From contig CAVUCE010000006.1 of NCBI GenBank assembly GCA_963739985.1, forward strand, positions 62,001 to 126,000: a stretch of DNA of 64,000 bases. Direction: 5' to 3'. The position numbers were made by a program, and so were the translations under genes. Origin of the DNA: CAVUCE01 sp963739985 (GTDB lineage: Bacteria; Bacteroidota; Ignavibacteria; Ignavibacteriales; Ignavibacteriaceae). The notes beneath the pieces were generated by a model that ran no database searches, was not told the DNA's origin, and saw nothing but the letters and a program-made list of their open reading frames with translations. Shown here one piece after another: positions 45,237 to 53,847 of this stretch. How positions within the stretch are numbered: the stretch's first letter is position 1; every line of letters starts with the position of its first letter.

Positions 45237-47318
45237 ATGATAGACAAACACTCAACTTCCGATAAAATAGTAACATCAAATATTGATGCTCCGGTCGCTA
45301 AGAAAAAACCGTTCGAGATTACAAAACATAATCATAAAAGGACAGATAATTATTATTGGTTAAACAATAGAAATGATCCGGAAGTAATCAGATATATTGA
45401 AGAAGAAAATGAATATACTAGAAAAATACTATCTGATACCGAGAATCTAAAACAAAAATTATTTAATGAAATTATCGGCAGGATAAAACAAGAAGATGAA
45501 TCCGTTCCTTACAAATTAAACGGGTACTATTATTATACTCGTTATGTTGCGGGAAAAGAATATCCAATTTATTGTAGAAAAAAAGAATCATTAAATAATA
45601 ATGAAGAAATTTTACTCGATGTAAATGAGCTTGCTAAAGGTTACGATTATTATCATGTAACGGGATTGAGCGTTAGTCCTGATAATAAAATGCTTGCATT
45701 CGGGGTTGATGCTGTGAGCCGAAGAATTTATACAATCCACTTTAAAGATTTACAAAGCAATGAAATTTTAAAAGATGAAATTCTAAATACTACCGGATCC
45801 GCAATTTGGGCAAATGATAATAAGACTCTCTTTTATTCAGTTAAAGACGATTCACTTCGTCCTTATAAAATATTCAGATATAAATTTAATGAACAACTTG
45901 AAGACGAAGAAATCTTCCATGAAACAGATGAAACTTATGCCGCTGATGTTTATAAGAGCAAATCAGGTGATGTTATTTTAATCGGTTCCTACAGCACACT
46001 CTCAACTGAATTCAGGTTCATTATGGCTGATAATCCGGATCAAGAATTTAAAGTGATACAGCCGCGCGAAAAGAAACTGGAATATTCGGTGTATCATTTA
46101 GATGATAAATTTTTCATTCGTACAAATCTTGAAGCGAAAAATTTTAGGATAATGGCTGCTGATGTTCAAAATCCAGGCAAAGAAAATTGGAAAGAAATAG
46201 TTCCGCATAGAACAAATGTCTTCATTGAAAATATGACAGTTTTCAAAGAATTTTTTGCTTTGGAAGAAAGAGAAAATGGCCTAATAAAAATAAGAATTAA
46301 AGATTGGCAAGGTAAAATTGATTATCATGTTCCTATGAATGAAGACACTTATGTTGTATACTTTTCCATGAATTATGAAATATCATCAAGTACACTAAGA
46401 TATAACTATAGTTCTTTAACTACTCCCAATTCAGTTTACGATTTTAATATCTTAACAAAAGAAAAAAAACTATTAAAAAGAGAAGATATATTAGGTGGAT
46501 TTAACTCTAATGAATATCACTCTGAAAGATTATACGCTCCAAGTCATGATGGTGTAAAGATTCCAATTTCACTAGTTTATAAAAAAGGAATTACAAAAAA
46601 TGGAAGTAACCCTTTGCTTCTTTACGGTTATGGTTCTTATGGCATTAGCACCGACCCGTTATTTAATTCTGCACGGATAAGTTTACTTGATCGCGGTTTC
46701 ATATTTGCGATTGCACATATACGCGGAGGACAAGAACTTGGCAGAGGATGGTATGAGGATGGAAAGCTCCTGAAGAAAAAAAATACTTTTTATGATTTTG
46801 TAGCATGCAGTGAGTATTTAGTAAATGCAAACTATACGTCAAAAGAGAAATTATTTGCAATAGGAGGTAGTGCCGGAGGATTATTGATCGGTGCAACTAT
46901 TAATCTTCGTCCTGATCTATTTAAAGGAGTTGTTGCGGCTGTTCCATTTGTCGATGTTGTAACTACAATGCTTGATGATTCTATTCCACTTACAACCGGT
47001 GAATATGATGAATGGGGTAATCCGAATATTAAAGAATTTTATGAATACATGCTTTCTTATTCACCTTATGATAATGTTGAAGAGAATGAATATCCTAATA
47101 TTTTAGTTACCACGGGATTGCATGATTCCCAAGTTCAATATTGGGAACCGGCAAAATGGGTTGCAAAATTAAGGGATGTAAAACTAGACAACAATATATT
47201 ATTAATGTATACTGAAATGACCGCGGGGCATAGCGGCGCTTCGGGTAGATTTGAAAGACATAAAAATACTGCTCTAGAATATTCTTTTTTCTTAAAACTT
47301 CTTGGAATTAATGAGTAG
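45237..47318 (+). CDS. ptrB: Oligopeptidase B (prolyl oligopeptidase family)
   Basis: This S9A serine peptidase cleaves short peptides after basic residues. The 693 residues have the N-terminal propeller (PVAKKKPFEITKHNHKRTDNYY to about 400) and a C-terminal alpha/beta hydrolase domain. The catalytic Ser is in AIGGSAGGLLIG, the Asp region near VTTGLHDSQVQYWEP, and the His in MTAGHSGASGRFE. The DEWGNP segment is typical of oligopeptidase B. No signal peptide is visible, so it should be cytoplasmic. Confidence 0.92.
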   Translation: MIDKHSTSDKIVTSNIDAPVAKKKPFEITKHNHKRTDNYYWLNNRNDPEVIRYIEEENEYTRKILSDTENLKQKLFNEIIGRIKQEDESVPYKLNGYYYYTRYVAGKEYPIYCRKKESLNNNEEILLDVNELAKGYDYYHVTGLSVSPDNKMLAFGVDAVSRRIYTIHFKDLQSNEILKDEILNTTGSAIWANDNKTLFYSVKDDSLRPYKIFRYKFNEQLEDEEIFHETDETYAADVYKSKSGDVILIGSYSTLSTEFRFIMADNPDQEFKVIQPREKKLEYSVYHLDDKFFIRTNLEAKNFRIMAADVQNPGKENWKEIVPHRTNVFIENMTVFKEFFALEERENGLIKIRIKDWQGKIDYHVPMNEDTYVVYFSMNYEISSSTLRYNYSSLTTPNSVYDFNILTKEKKLLKREDILGGFNSNEYHSERLYAPSHDGVKIPISLVYKKGITKNGSNPLLLYGYGSYGISTDPLFNSARISLLDRGFIFAIAHIRGGQELGRGWYEDGKLLKKKNTFYDFVACSEYLVNANYTSKEKLFAIGGSAGGLLIGATINLRPDLFKGVVAAVPFVDVVTTMLDDSIPLTTGEYDEWGNPNIKEFYEYMLSYSPYDNVEENEYPNILVTTGLHDSQVQYWEPAKWVAKLRDVKLDNNILLMYTEMTAGHSGASGRFERHKNTALEYSFFLKLLGINE

Positions 47319-47487
47319 AAGCAAAATAATTCCAATTTTTTGAAAAATTAATTTATTAGGATTTATAAATCTTGTAGTATTAAAAATACTAATAAAAATT
47401 CTGCATCTTTCTAAACACTAAAGCATCTTATACCGTGTAGCTGTAAGCTAATTTATTGTATTAAACATAGTATTTAGAGGAAAAAAG

Positions 47488-47679
47488 ATGGTAGATATAA
47501 ATTCAAATTATTGTCCGCAAAATCATTCATGCCCAGTAGTAGAAACTTGTCCTTACGGAGCAATTAGCCAGGAAAATTCATTCAGCGCACCAAAAGTCGA
47601 TGATGAGCTTTGTACAGAATGCGGCATTTGTACTGCATATTGTCCTGTATTTAGTTTACACAAAGAAGTTACAAAATAA
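47488..47679 (+). CDS. Small 4Fe-4S ferredoxin-like protein
   Basis: The 63-residue protein has one canonical cluster motif, CTECGICTAYCPVF (about 43-56), and an altered first motif with Cys at 9, 15 and 20 (YCPQNHSCPVVETCPYGAIS), typical of the CPQNHxCP ferredoxin group. It probably carries one or two Fe-S clusters and transfers electrons; the partner is unknown. AGAGGAAAAAAG precedes the ATG, and a strong hairpin follows. Confidence 0.88.
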   Translation: MVDINSNYCPQNHSCPVVETCPYGAISQENSFSAPKVDDELCTECGICTAYCPVFSLHKEVTK

Positions 47680-47685
47680 ATTTTC

Positions 47686-47705
47686 TGAGGGGAAATTTCC
47701 CCTCA
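47686..47705 (+). terminator. Hairpin after the ferredoxin gene
   Basis: TGAGGGGAAATTTCCCCTCA is a perfect 20-base palindrome six bases after the stop. The following ATTCTGCTTT is only moderately T-rich. Confidence 0.6.
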
Positions 47706-47810
47706 ATTCTGCTTTATATCATATTGAAATCTAGCAATTATTTTAATACTTGCTCTTACCTCTTAACTTATTTACTTTTCTTTAAATAAAATTACATTTT
47801 GGTCATCTAT

Positions 47811-48851
47811 ATGAACTTAAAACGTTTTACCATAGCAGCTATAATCTTTGTATTGATTTATTCTCAATGTAGTATTTATTCACAAGTGAACGATTCCGTT
47901 ACTTTAAAAGTTAAAAAGATTTATACGTCTAAAATAGTATGGTCGCCTACCATTGAGGATATGAATAAATTAACTCAAGATTGCGCTGGAAAATCGGGTG
48001 ATAATCTTAGCGAGTGCTTAGTCAATTTCATGATTCAGAGCGGAGCAAATTCAGAAGCGGTAAACTTTACACGACAAATAGGCGGAATGGGTTATGTGCA
48101 AAGTTATAAGAGCGGAGAATTGATTGATGTCGCTTATGTTTATTATCCCTTTAACCAAATTAATCATAATGGAGTATATCTTGTAAATGGAAAGCCGGAT
48201 ATTTTAAACCCATATGATGATTCAAATTATCCGCTGGATGAAATTGAAAACGATAAAGAATACAAAAAAATTAAATCAAGATTTAAACATTTAGCAATCT
48301 TTCCGGAAGGCAGCGCTTCAACTCAATATCCGTTATTTAAAAAAATGGGAAAAGAAGGAGAGCAATATCTGGTTAAATATCGTCTAAAAGATGGATGTAA
48401 AGACTGTCAACTTTTAGGTTATTTAACTTTGGCATTTAATTTTGATACTTTGGCTAACTTTAAAAATACTCAACTTGTTAAAGTTACTAATCTTGTCCCA
48501 AATGAAATCCCTACGGTTAATAATAGCGTTTTAGGTAGAATATTTACAAGTCCTACTCAGCCAATTAATATTAACAAAGGTGATGATTTCGTTATTACCC
48601 TTCAGGCTAAGTCAACTTCAAAATATCATTGGAAATTGGCTGATGGATTAGATACGCAAATGATTCAATTTGTTGGCAGTGATTATGTAGCGCCTTATTA
48701 TAGGGAATTGCCGAATTCTACCGGTAAATATGTATTTAGATTTAAAGCAATTGCTAAAGGCAATGTAAAAATTAAGTTTGATTATGTCCCTTCTTGGGAG
48801 AATAGTAGCGATCCCGGACAAAAAATAGAATTTAATGTAAACGTATATTAG
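47811..48851 (+). CDS. Secreted protein with chagasin-type (I42) inhibitor domain
   Basis: The 346-residue protein has a signal peptide (to about residue 24, FVLIYSQCSIYSQ). Residues 25-240 are an unrecognised domain with paired Cys (CKDCQLLG). The last 105 residues match the inhibitor I42 fold: QPININKGDDFVITLQAKST, KYHWKLADGLD, then GKYVFRFKAIAKGNVKIKFD. Chagasin-like domains block papain-type cysteine proteases; here the classical loops are partly changed, so the target is uncertain. I chose ATG 47811 over TTG 47799. Confidence 0.75.
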   Translation: MNLKRFTIAAIIFVLIYSQCSIYSQVNDSVTLKVKKIYTSKIVWSPTIEDMNKLTQDCAGKSGDNLSECLVNFMIQSGANSEAVNFTRQIGGMGYVQSYKSGELIDVAYVYYPFNQINHNGVYLVNGKPDILNPYDDSNYPLDEIENDKEYKKIKSRFKHLAIFPEGSASTQYPLFKKMGKEGEQYLVKYRLKDGCKDCQLLGYLTLAFNFDTLANFKNTQLVKVTNLVPNEIPTVNNSVLGRIFTSPTQPININKGDDFVITLQAKSTSKYHWKLADGLDTQMIQFVGSDYVAPYYRELPNSTGKYVFRFKAIAKGNVKIKFDYVPSWENSSDPGQKIEFNVNVY

Positions 48852-48893
48852 TGTTTAAATTATATTTGCTAAATTAGAACTGAAATAGAAACT

Positions 48894-49859
48894 ATGGAAT
48901 TTGTTGATAATCACCGTCGATCTCTTCTCAACACTTTTACTTCTGATAATTTAAATAGGTATTCCGAAAATCGCCGCAATGATGGCTGGATAGAATCAAT
49001 GTTCGCAAGTAAGAACTCCTATTTAATTCCTATTCATTTATCCAAAGTTTTATTAACTGAAAATAATTCTTTGCCGGTATTTATTAACTCCGAAAAAAAA
49101 CAGTTAATTAGAAATCAAAAACTAGATTTAATTTTTCTCGGAGAAATTGAGGGCAATTATTTTTTTGCGTTTGATACTCTTAAGTTAGATAAAAATTTGA
49201 ATGCCGATATTGAAAAGCTAGGAATTTATTCTGAATTGAGAGCAGCAGCTCCTTTATTAAGTAAAGATCACATCACGATTCTTTCTCTTGCTCGCTCAAT
49301 GGTTTATTGGAATCATACTCATAAATTTTGCGGAATCTGTGGAAATCAAACTATCCTTCAAGACTCAGGTTTTAAGAGAATCTGTACAAACACTAAATGT
49401 TCTGCAGAGCATTTTCCGAGGACTGATCCTGCTATTATAGTTTTGGTGAGTAAAGGTGAAAAATGTTTGTTAGCTCGCCAGGCAAAATGGCGCAAGAATC
49501 AGTACGCAACTGTTGCCGGATTTGTTGAACCTGGGGAAACTTTAGAACAAGCTGTTGCTCGCGAAGTAAAAGAAGAAACTGGAGTAGTATTAGACAAAAT
49601 TTATTACCATTCTTCTCAGCCATGGCCATTCCCGGCTACTATTATGCTCGGGTTTACAGCTGAAGCAGCAAGTGAGGAAATAGTTCTTGGTGATCACGAA
49701 CTTGAAGACGCAAAATGGTTTTCCAGGGAAGAAATTATTACCAATGTTCGAGAAGGTAAATTACTATTTCCGTCGCGCATTTCAATCTCTTTTAAATTAG
49801 TTGAATTTTGGTTTAACCAAGGAAATCATGGGAAGTTATCAGACCACATCTCGGAATAA
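48894..49859 (+). CDS. nudC: NAD(+)/NADH diphosphatase NudC
   Basis: NudC hydrolyses NADH to NMNH and AMP and removes NAD caps from RNA. The 321 residues show a divergent N-terminal domain, a zinc ribbon (HKFCGICGNQTIL with CTNTKC, about 140-170), the Nudix box GFVEPGETLEQAVAREVKEE (about 205-224) and the NudC-specific SQPWPFPATIMLGF right after it. Length is slightly above the usual 260-310. It is a stand-alone gene. Confidence 0.94.
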   Translation: MEFVDNHRRSLLNTFTSDNLNRYSENRRNDGWIESMFASKNSYLIPIHLSKVLLTENNSLPVFINSEKKQLIRNQKLDLIFLGEIEGNYFFAFDTLKLDKNLNADIEKLGIYSELRAAAPLLSKDHITILSLARSMVYWNHTHKFCGICGNQTILQDSGFKRICTNTKCSAEHFPRTDPAIIVLVSKGEKCLLARQAKWRKNQYATVAGFVEPGETLEQAVAREVKEETGVVLDKIYYHSSQPWPFPATIMLGFTAEAASEEIVLGDHELEDAKWFSREEIITNVREGKLLFPSRISISFKLVEFWFNQGNHGKLSDHISE

Positions 49860-49966
49860 TTCTAATAGAATCTCATGTCATACCATTCATCATAATTAAT
49901 TTTGCAAGTTAACTAATTCTATCTACTTTGATTTTCACACCAGTATAAATTATTAGGAGAACATCA

Positions 49967-51028
49967 ATGAAACGAACTTATTCTATTTCGTTTGTAAGAT
50001 TCCTCTATCTGTTTTTAACTATTGCAATTCTAACATTTCAAGTTAAAGCTCAACAGTTAACATTTCCCGAAGATAGTCAGTATGCATCCGTCACACAAAG
50101 AATAGGCATTACCGACATAACAATCACTTATCACAGACCGGGAGTTAAAAATAGGGTAATTTGGGGAAAATTAGTTCCATATAATGAAGTTTGGCGAGCC
50201 GGCGCAAATGAAAACACGACCATTTCATTCTCTTCGCCGGTAAAAATAAACGGAAACTCTCTAGATGCTGGAACATACGGATTGCATATGATACCGACTG
50301 AAAAAAAGTGGATAATCATTTTCAGTAAAACTTCATGGGCTTGGGGCAGTTTTAGTTATGATCAGAAAGAAGATGCTTTACGGGTAATGGTAAATCCGCA
50401 AAATAATAATTTTACTGAATGGTTGACATATAATTTTCAAAATGCGGAACCAACATCTACAGATGTAGCAATGACCTGGGAAAAGGTTAAAATTCCTTTT
50501 AAGATTGAAGTTAATGTAAGGAATGTTGTTGTTGAAAATATTAGAAAAGAACTTAGAGGAATAGCGCGATTTACGTGGCAAGGCTGGCAGCAAGCAGCAA
50601 ATTATTGCGTTAAAAATGATTTTAATCTGGAAGAAGCAAATAAATGGATTAAAAGATCCATTGCAATGAATGAAAATTTTACGAATCTTATGACTGAGTC
50701 TGAGCTGCTTTCTAATAAAGGTAACAGCAGCGAAGCTGAAAAATATAAAAATAAAGCCTTAGAGCTGGGAACTGAAGCTGAATTAAATGCTTACGGTTAT
50801 CAATTTTTGTTTGCTAAAAATTATGATAAAGCAATAGAAATATTTCAGATGAATATTAAGAAATATCCTGATTCCTGGAATGTTTACGATAGTATTGGTG
50901 AGGCTTATGTAGTAAAAGGTGATAATAATTTAGCAGTTGAAAATTATACAAAAGCTTTTAAAATGGTAAAAGACCAGAAAAATAAAGATAGAATTTCTAA
51001 CATATTAAAAAATCTCTCAAGCGATTAA
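49967..51028 (+). CDS. Secreted DUF2911 protein with TPR tail
   Basis: The 353-residue protein has a signal peptide (to about residue 28), a DUF2911 domain (about 30-180: YASVTQRIGITDITITYHRP, IWGKLVPYNEVWRAGANENT, DAGTYGLHMIP) and a helical TPR-like tail with FQMNIKKYPDSWNVYDSIGE. Its job is unknown. AGGAGA precedes the ATG. A weak TTGCAA-16-TACTTT promoter lies at 49902-49929. Confidence 0.88.
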   Translation: MKRTYSISFVRFLYLFLTIAILTFQVKAQQLTFPEDSQYASVTQRIGITDITITYHRPGVKNRVIWGKLVPYNEVWRAGANENTTISFSSPVKINGNSLDAGTYGLHMIPTEKKWIIIFSKTSWAWGSFSYDQKEDALRVMVNPQNNNFTEWLTYNFQNAEPTSTDVAMTWEKVKIPFKIEVNVRNVVVENIRKELRGIARFTWQGWQQAANYCVKNDFNLEEANKWIKRSIAMNENFTNLMTESELLSNKGNSSEAEKYKNKALELGTEAELNAYGYQFLFAKNYDKAIEIFQMNIKKYPDSWNVYDSIGEAYVVKGDNNLAVENYTKAFKMVKDQKNKDRISNILKNLSSD

Positions 51029-51035
51029 AATATTT

Positions 51036-51115
51036 GCGGGGCTGCCACTTAAGTAGGTTAATAAGTGTAATATTAGATCGGCTAATTTATTTTTAGTTGA
51101 CTGAGGCAGCCTCGC
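51036..51115. other. Structured intergenic element, possible RNA
   Basis: An 11-base stem with one G-U pair, GCGGGGCTGCC (51036-51046) with GGCAGCCTCGC (51105-51115), encloses two smaller stems, ACTTA/TAAGT (51047-51051 with 51062-51066) and ATTAG/CTAAT (51072-51076 with 51082-51086). It is far more G+C-rich at the base than its surroundings. It follows the DUF2911 stop by eight bases and could be a terminator or small RNA; no long U tract is present. Confidence 0.5.
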
Positions 51116-51192
51116 TATTAAAAAATCCTTCCTTTTGCAAAAATCAATTTCAATGTTTTTAGTCACAATAAAATAAGTCCTTAAAAATTAAT

Positions 51193-51260
51193 GGAAACTA
51201 TTTCTTGACAAAATAGTTTCCGTGCTTTATATTGGAAACGTAAAAAACAAAAATAGTTTC
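51193..51260 (+). promoter_or_regulatory. Promoter and TetR operator of the exporter operon
   Basis: TTGACA (51205-51210) and TATATT (51228-51233) are 17 bases apart. A perfect inverted repeat, GGAAACTATTT (51193-51203) and AAATAGTTTCC (51211-51221), covers the -35 box. The half-site AAATAGTTTC recurs exactly 40 bases downstream (51251-51260), with an inverted GGAAAC at 51234-51239. This looks like a double operator for the TetR protein encoded right after. Confidence 0.78.
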
Positions 51261-51275
51261 GAAAGTACTTAGAAC

Positions 51276-51887
51276 ATGAATGAAGAAAAATTAAAAATAT
51301 TACTATTTGCTTTAGACCAATTCAAAATGGAGGGTTTTTACAAAACCACTATGGATGAATTGGCAAAACAATTAAGAATGAGCAAAAAAACTATCTACAA
51401 ACATTTTCCCAAGAAAGAAGATCTTGTCCTGGAGACGATAAACTATTTCAAAATGTATAATCAAAAAAACATAAACGAAATAGTTGAACAGAATTTTAAT
51501 GCGGTTGAAAAGTTTTATAAGATATCAACTTATGTTGGGGAAATGTTAACAAAGATAAATGATAAATGGTTCACTGATCTTCAAACACACACACCTGAAC
51601 TATGGGAGCAATTTGAAAGTTTTAGAATGAGTATGATGAATAAAGTGTTAACCAAAATATTAGAACAGGGGAAAAATGAAGGCTTTATTATAGATGCACC
51701 TTCTCCGATTGTTCTGGCAATGCTTCTTTCATCAATCCGGGGAATTGTAAATCCACAGTTCATTATGAATAATAATTATTCAATGCATTTTGCTTTAAAA
51801 AATACAATTGACATTCTAATGAACGGGATTGTAAATGCAAAAGGGAAAAAAATATTAGAAAAACTAAAAAGTGGAGCAGACAAATGA
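51276..51887 (+). CDS. TetR-family transcriptional regulator
   Basis: The 203-residue protein has the TetR helix-turn-helix at the N-terminus: ALDQFKMEGFYKTTMDELAKQ and LRMSKKTIYKHFPKKEDLVLE. The rest is the ligand-binding helical domain. As first gene of a seven-gene unit with an adaptor, ATPases, TolC and permeases, it should repress the operon through the palindromes at the promoter and be released by a substrate of the pump. It overlaps the HlyD gene by four bases. Confidence 0.92.
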   Translation: MNEEKLKILLFALDQFKMEGFYKTTMDELAKQLRMSKKTIYKHFPKKEDLVLETINYFKMYNQKNINEIVEQNFNAVEKFYKISTYVGEMLTKINDKWFTDLQTHTPELWEQFESFRMSMMNKVLTKILEQGKNEGFIIDAPSPIVLAMLLSSIRGIVNPQFIMNNNYSMHFALKNTIDILMNGIVNAKGKKILEKLKSGADK

Positions 51888-52849
51888 AAAAACTAACGTA
51901 TTTATTATTTACATGTTTCGCAGTTGCATGGATTGGTTGCGGAAATGGAAATAATAATGGTAAGATCGAGGCGTCGGGAACAATTGAAGCAACAAATGTA
52001 ATTGTAAGTTCAAAAGTTAACGGGCAGGTTAAAAAATTATACGTTGATGAGGGTGCAAAGGTTAAAGCCGGTGATACGTTATTAACAATTGATCACGATC
52101 TACTGCAAATTCAACTAAGCCAGGCAGAAGCTGCTAAGGTTGCAGCGGAAGCTCAGTACGAATTATTGGTTAAAGGCGCAAGATCGGAAGATGTAAAACA
52201 AGCGGAAGATATGTTAAATCAAGCAAAAACAAATTATGATTTGGCAAAGACAGATTGGGATAGAACTCAATCATTATATAAAGCTAATTCTATAACTAAA
52301 AAGCAGTTCGATGATGTGCAGGCAAGATTTAATATTGCAGCTTCACAATATAATTCCGCTAAAGAAAATTTAAAGAAGATTAAAAATTATGCTCGTCCTG
52401 AAGAATTAAAACAAGCTAAAGCAAATTTAGATAGTAGAGTTGCAGCTGTAAATCTTCTAAAAAAGAATATAAGCGATTCATATGTATTATCACCGATTAA
52501 CGGATACGTTGTGAAAAAATTTGTTGAGATGGGGGAGAGTGCGGTTCCCATGTCTTCTTTAATGATGGTTTCGGATCTGAGTTCTGTCAAATTAGTAATT
52601 TACGTGTCAGAAGAAGAATTGGGAAAAGTGAAATTAGGACAGACTGCAGACGTCTCGGTCGACTCATTCAAAGATAAAGCTTTCGAAGGCAAAGTTATTT
52701 ATATCTCCCCTGAAGCCGAATTTACTCCAAAGAATATTCAGACAAAAGATGAGAGAACAAAACTGGTATTTGCAGTAAAAATTAGAATAGATAATCCAAA
52801 CTTTGATCTAAAAGCAGGAATGCCGGCGGATGCGGTAATAAATTTATAA
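51884..52849 (+). CDS. HlyD-family periplasmic adaptor, lipoprotein
   Basis: The 321-residue adaptor links the inner-membrane ABC transporter to TolC. It has a lipobox (AWIGC, Cys about residue 19), the lipoyl halves EASGTIEATNVIVSSKVNGQ and SYVLSPINGYVVKKFVEMGE, a coiled-coil hairpin (about 75-185) and beta-barrel parts (VSEEELGKVKLGQTADVSV). This is the YbhG-type layout. Confidence 0.92.
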   Translation: MKKLTYLLFTCFAVAWIGCGNGNNNGKIEASGTIEATNVIVSSKVNGQVKKLYVDEGAKVKAGDTLLTIDHDLLQIQLSQAEAAKVAAEAQYELLVKGARSEDVKQAEDMLNQAKTNYDLAKTDWDRTQSLYKANSITKKQFDDVQARFNIAASQYNSAKENLKKIKNYARPEELKQAKANLDSRVAAVNLLKKNISDSYVLSPINGYVVKKFVEMGESAVPMSSLMMVSDLSSVKLVIYVSEEELGKVKLGQTADVSVDSFKDKAFEGKVIYISPEAEFTPKNIQTKDERTKLVFAVKIRIDNPNFDLKAGMPADAVINL

Positions 52850-52889
52850 TTCGATTATTTGAATTTAGAATGAAATAAAAGATAAGAAA

Positions 52890-53810
52890 ATGGAAATAGC
52901 AATAAAGGTTACAGATCTTAAAAAAAATTATGATTCGGTAAAAGCAATTAACGGAATTTCTTTTGATGTGAAAAAGGGAGAAATGTTTGGACTGGTTGGT
53001 CCGGATGGTGCTGGAAAAACTACAACTATAAGATTACTTTGCGGACTTTTAACGCCTACTGAAGGAAATGCCGAATTATTTGGAATGGATTTAGTAAAAG
53101 AAAAAATAAATGTTCAAAAAGAGATCGGTTATCTTTCTCAAAAATTTAGTTTATACGGTGATTTAACAGTTGATGAAAACATAGAATTCTTTGCGGATCT
53201 TCACGGCGTTAAGGATTATAAAACGAGACGAAATGAATTATTAGAGTTTACAAGATTAACAAAATTTCGTGATAGGCTCGCTGATAATTTATCCGGCGGT
53301 ATGAAACAAAAACTGGCGCTTGCATGCACTTTAATTCATAAACCGAAAGTAATTTTTCTAGATGAACCAACAACAGGTGTTGATCCGGTATCAAGAAGAG
53401 ATTTCTGGAAAATATTATCGAGTCTGCTGAAAGAAGAAATAACTATTTTCATGTCAACTCCATACCTGGATGAAGCGGAAAGATGCAACAGGGTTGCATT
53501 ATTGAACAATGGAGAGATAGTTAGTTACGATACTCCTAAGAATATTAAAGCTTCGTTAGGAAAGCAAATAGTTGAAATAGTTTGTACACCGATTCTAAAA
53601 GCTTATAAAACATTAAAATCCGATACTAATTTTGAAGCACAAATGTTTGGAGACAGAATAGATGTAGCACTAAATAATTACGATACCGATTTTAGTCAGG
53701 TTGAACAAATACTAAGCAATGCCGGAGTAAATCTTATTGATCACAGAGTGATTCCTACATCATTGGAAAATGTTTTTATTCATCTAATCTCTGAAAATAA
53801 ACCAAATTGA
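52890..53810 (+). CDS. ABC transporter ATPase 1, altered H-loop
   Basis: The 306-residue ATPase has Walker A GLVGPDGAGKTTTIRLL, Q-loop LSQKFSLYGDLT, signature NLSGGMKQKLALAC, Walker B VIFLDEPTTGVDP with the catalytic Glu, but the H-loop His is replaced: it reads FMSTPYLDEAERC rather than the usual TTHYLDEAE. It resembles the first half of E. coli YbhF. With ATPase 2 it should form the heterodimeric motor of the two permeases downstream. Confidence 0.93.
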   Translation: MEIAIKVTDLKKNYDSVKAINGISFDVKKGEMFGLVGPDGAGKTTTIRLLCGLLTPTEGNAELFGMDLVKEKINVQKEIGYLSQKFSLYGDLTVDENIEFFADLHGVKDYKTRRNELLEFTRLTKFRDRLADNLSGGMKQKLALACTLIHKPKVIFLDEPTTGVDPVSRRDFWKILSSLLKEEITIFMSTPYLDEAERCNRVALLNNGEIVSYDTPKNIKASLGKQIVEIVCTPILKAYKTLKSDTNFEAQMFGDRIDVALNNYDTDFSQVEQILSNAGVNLIDHRVIPTSLENVFIHLISENKPN

Positions 53811-53847
53811 AAATGAAATATTTAATCTTCGAAATTTAGAGGAAGTT

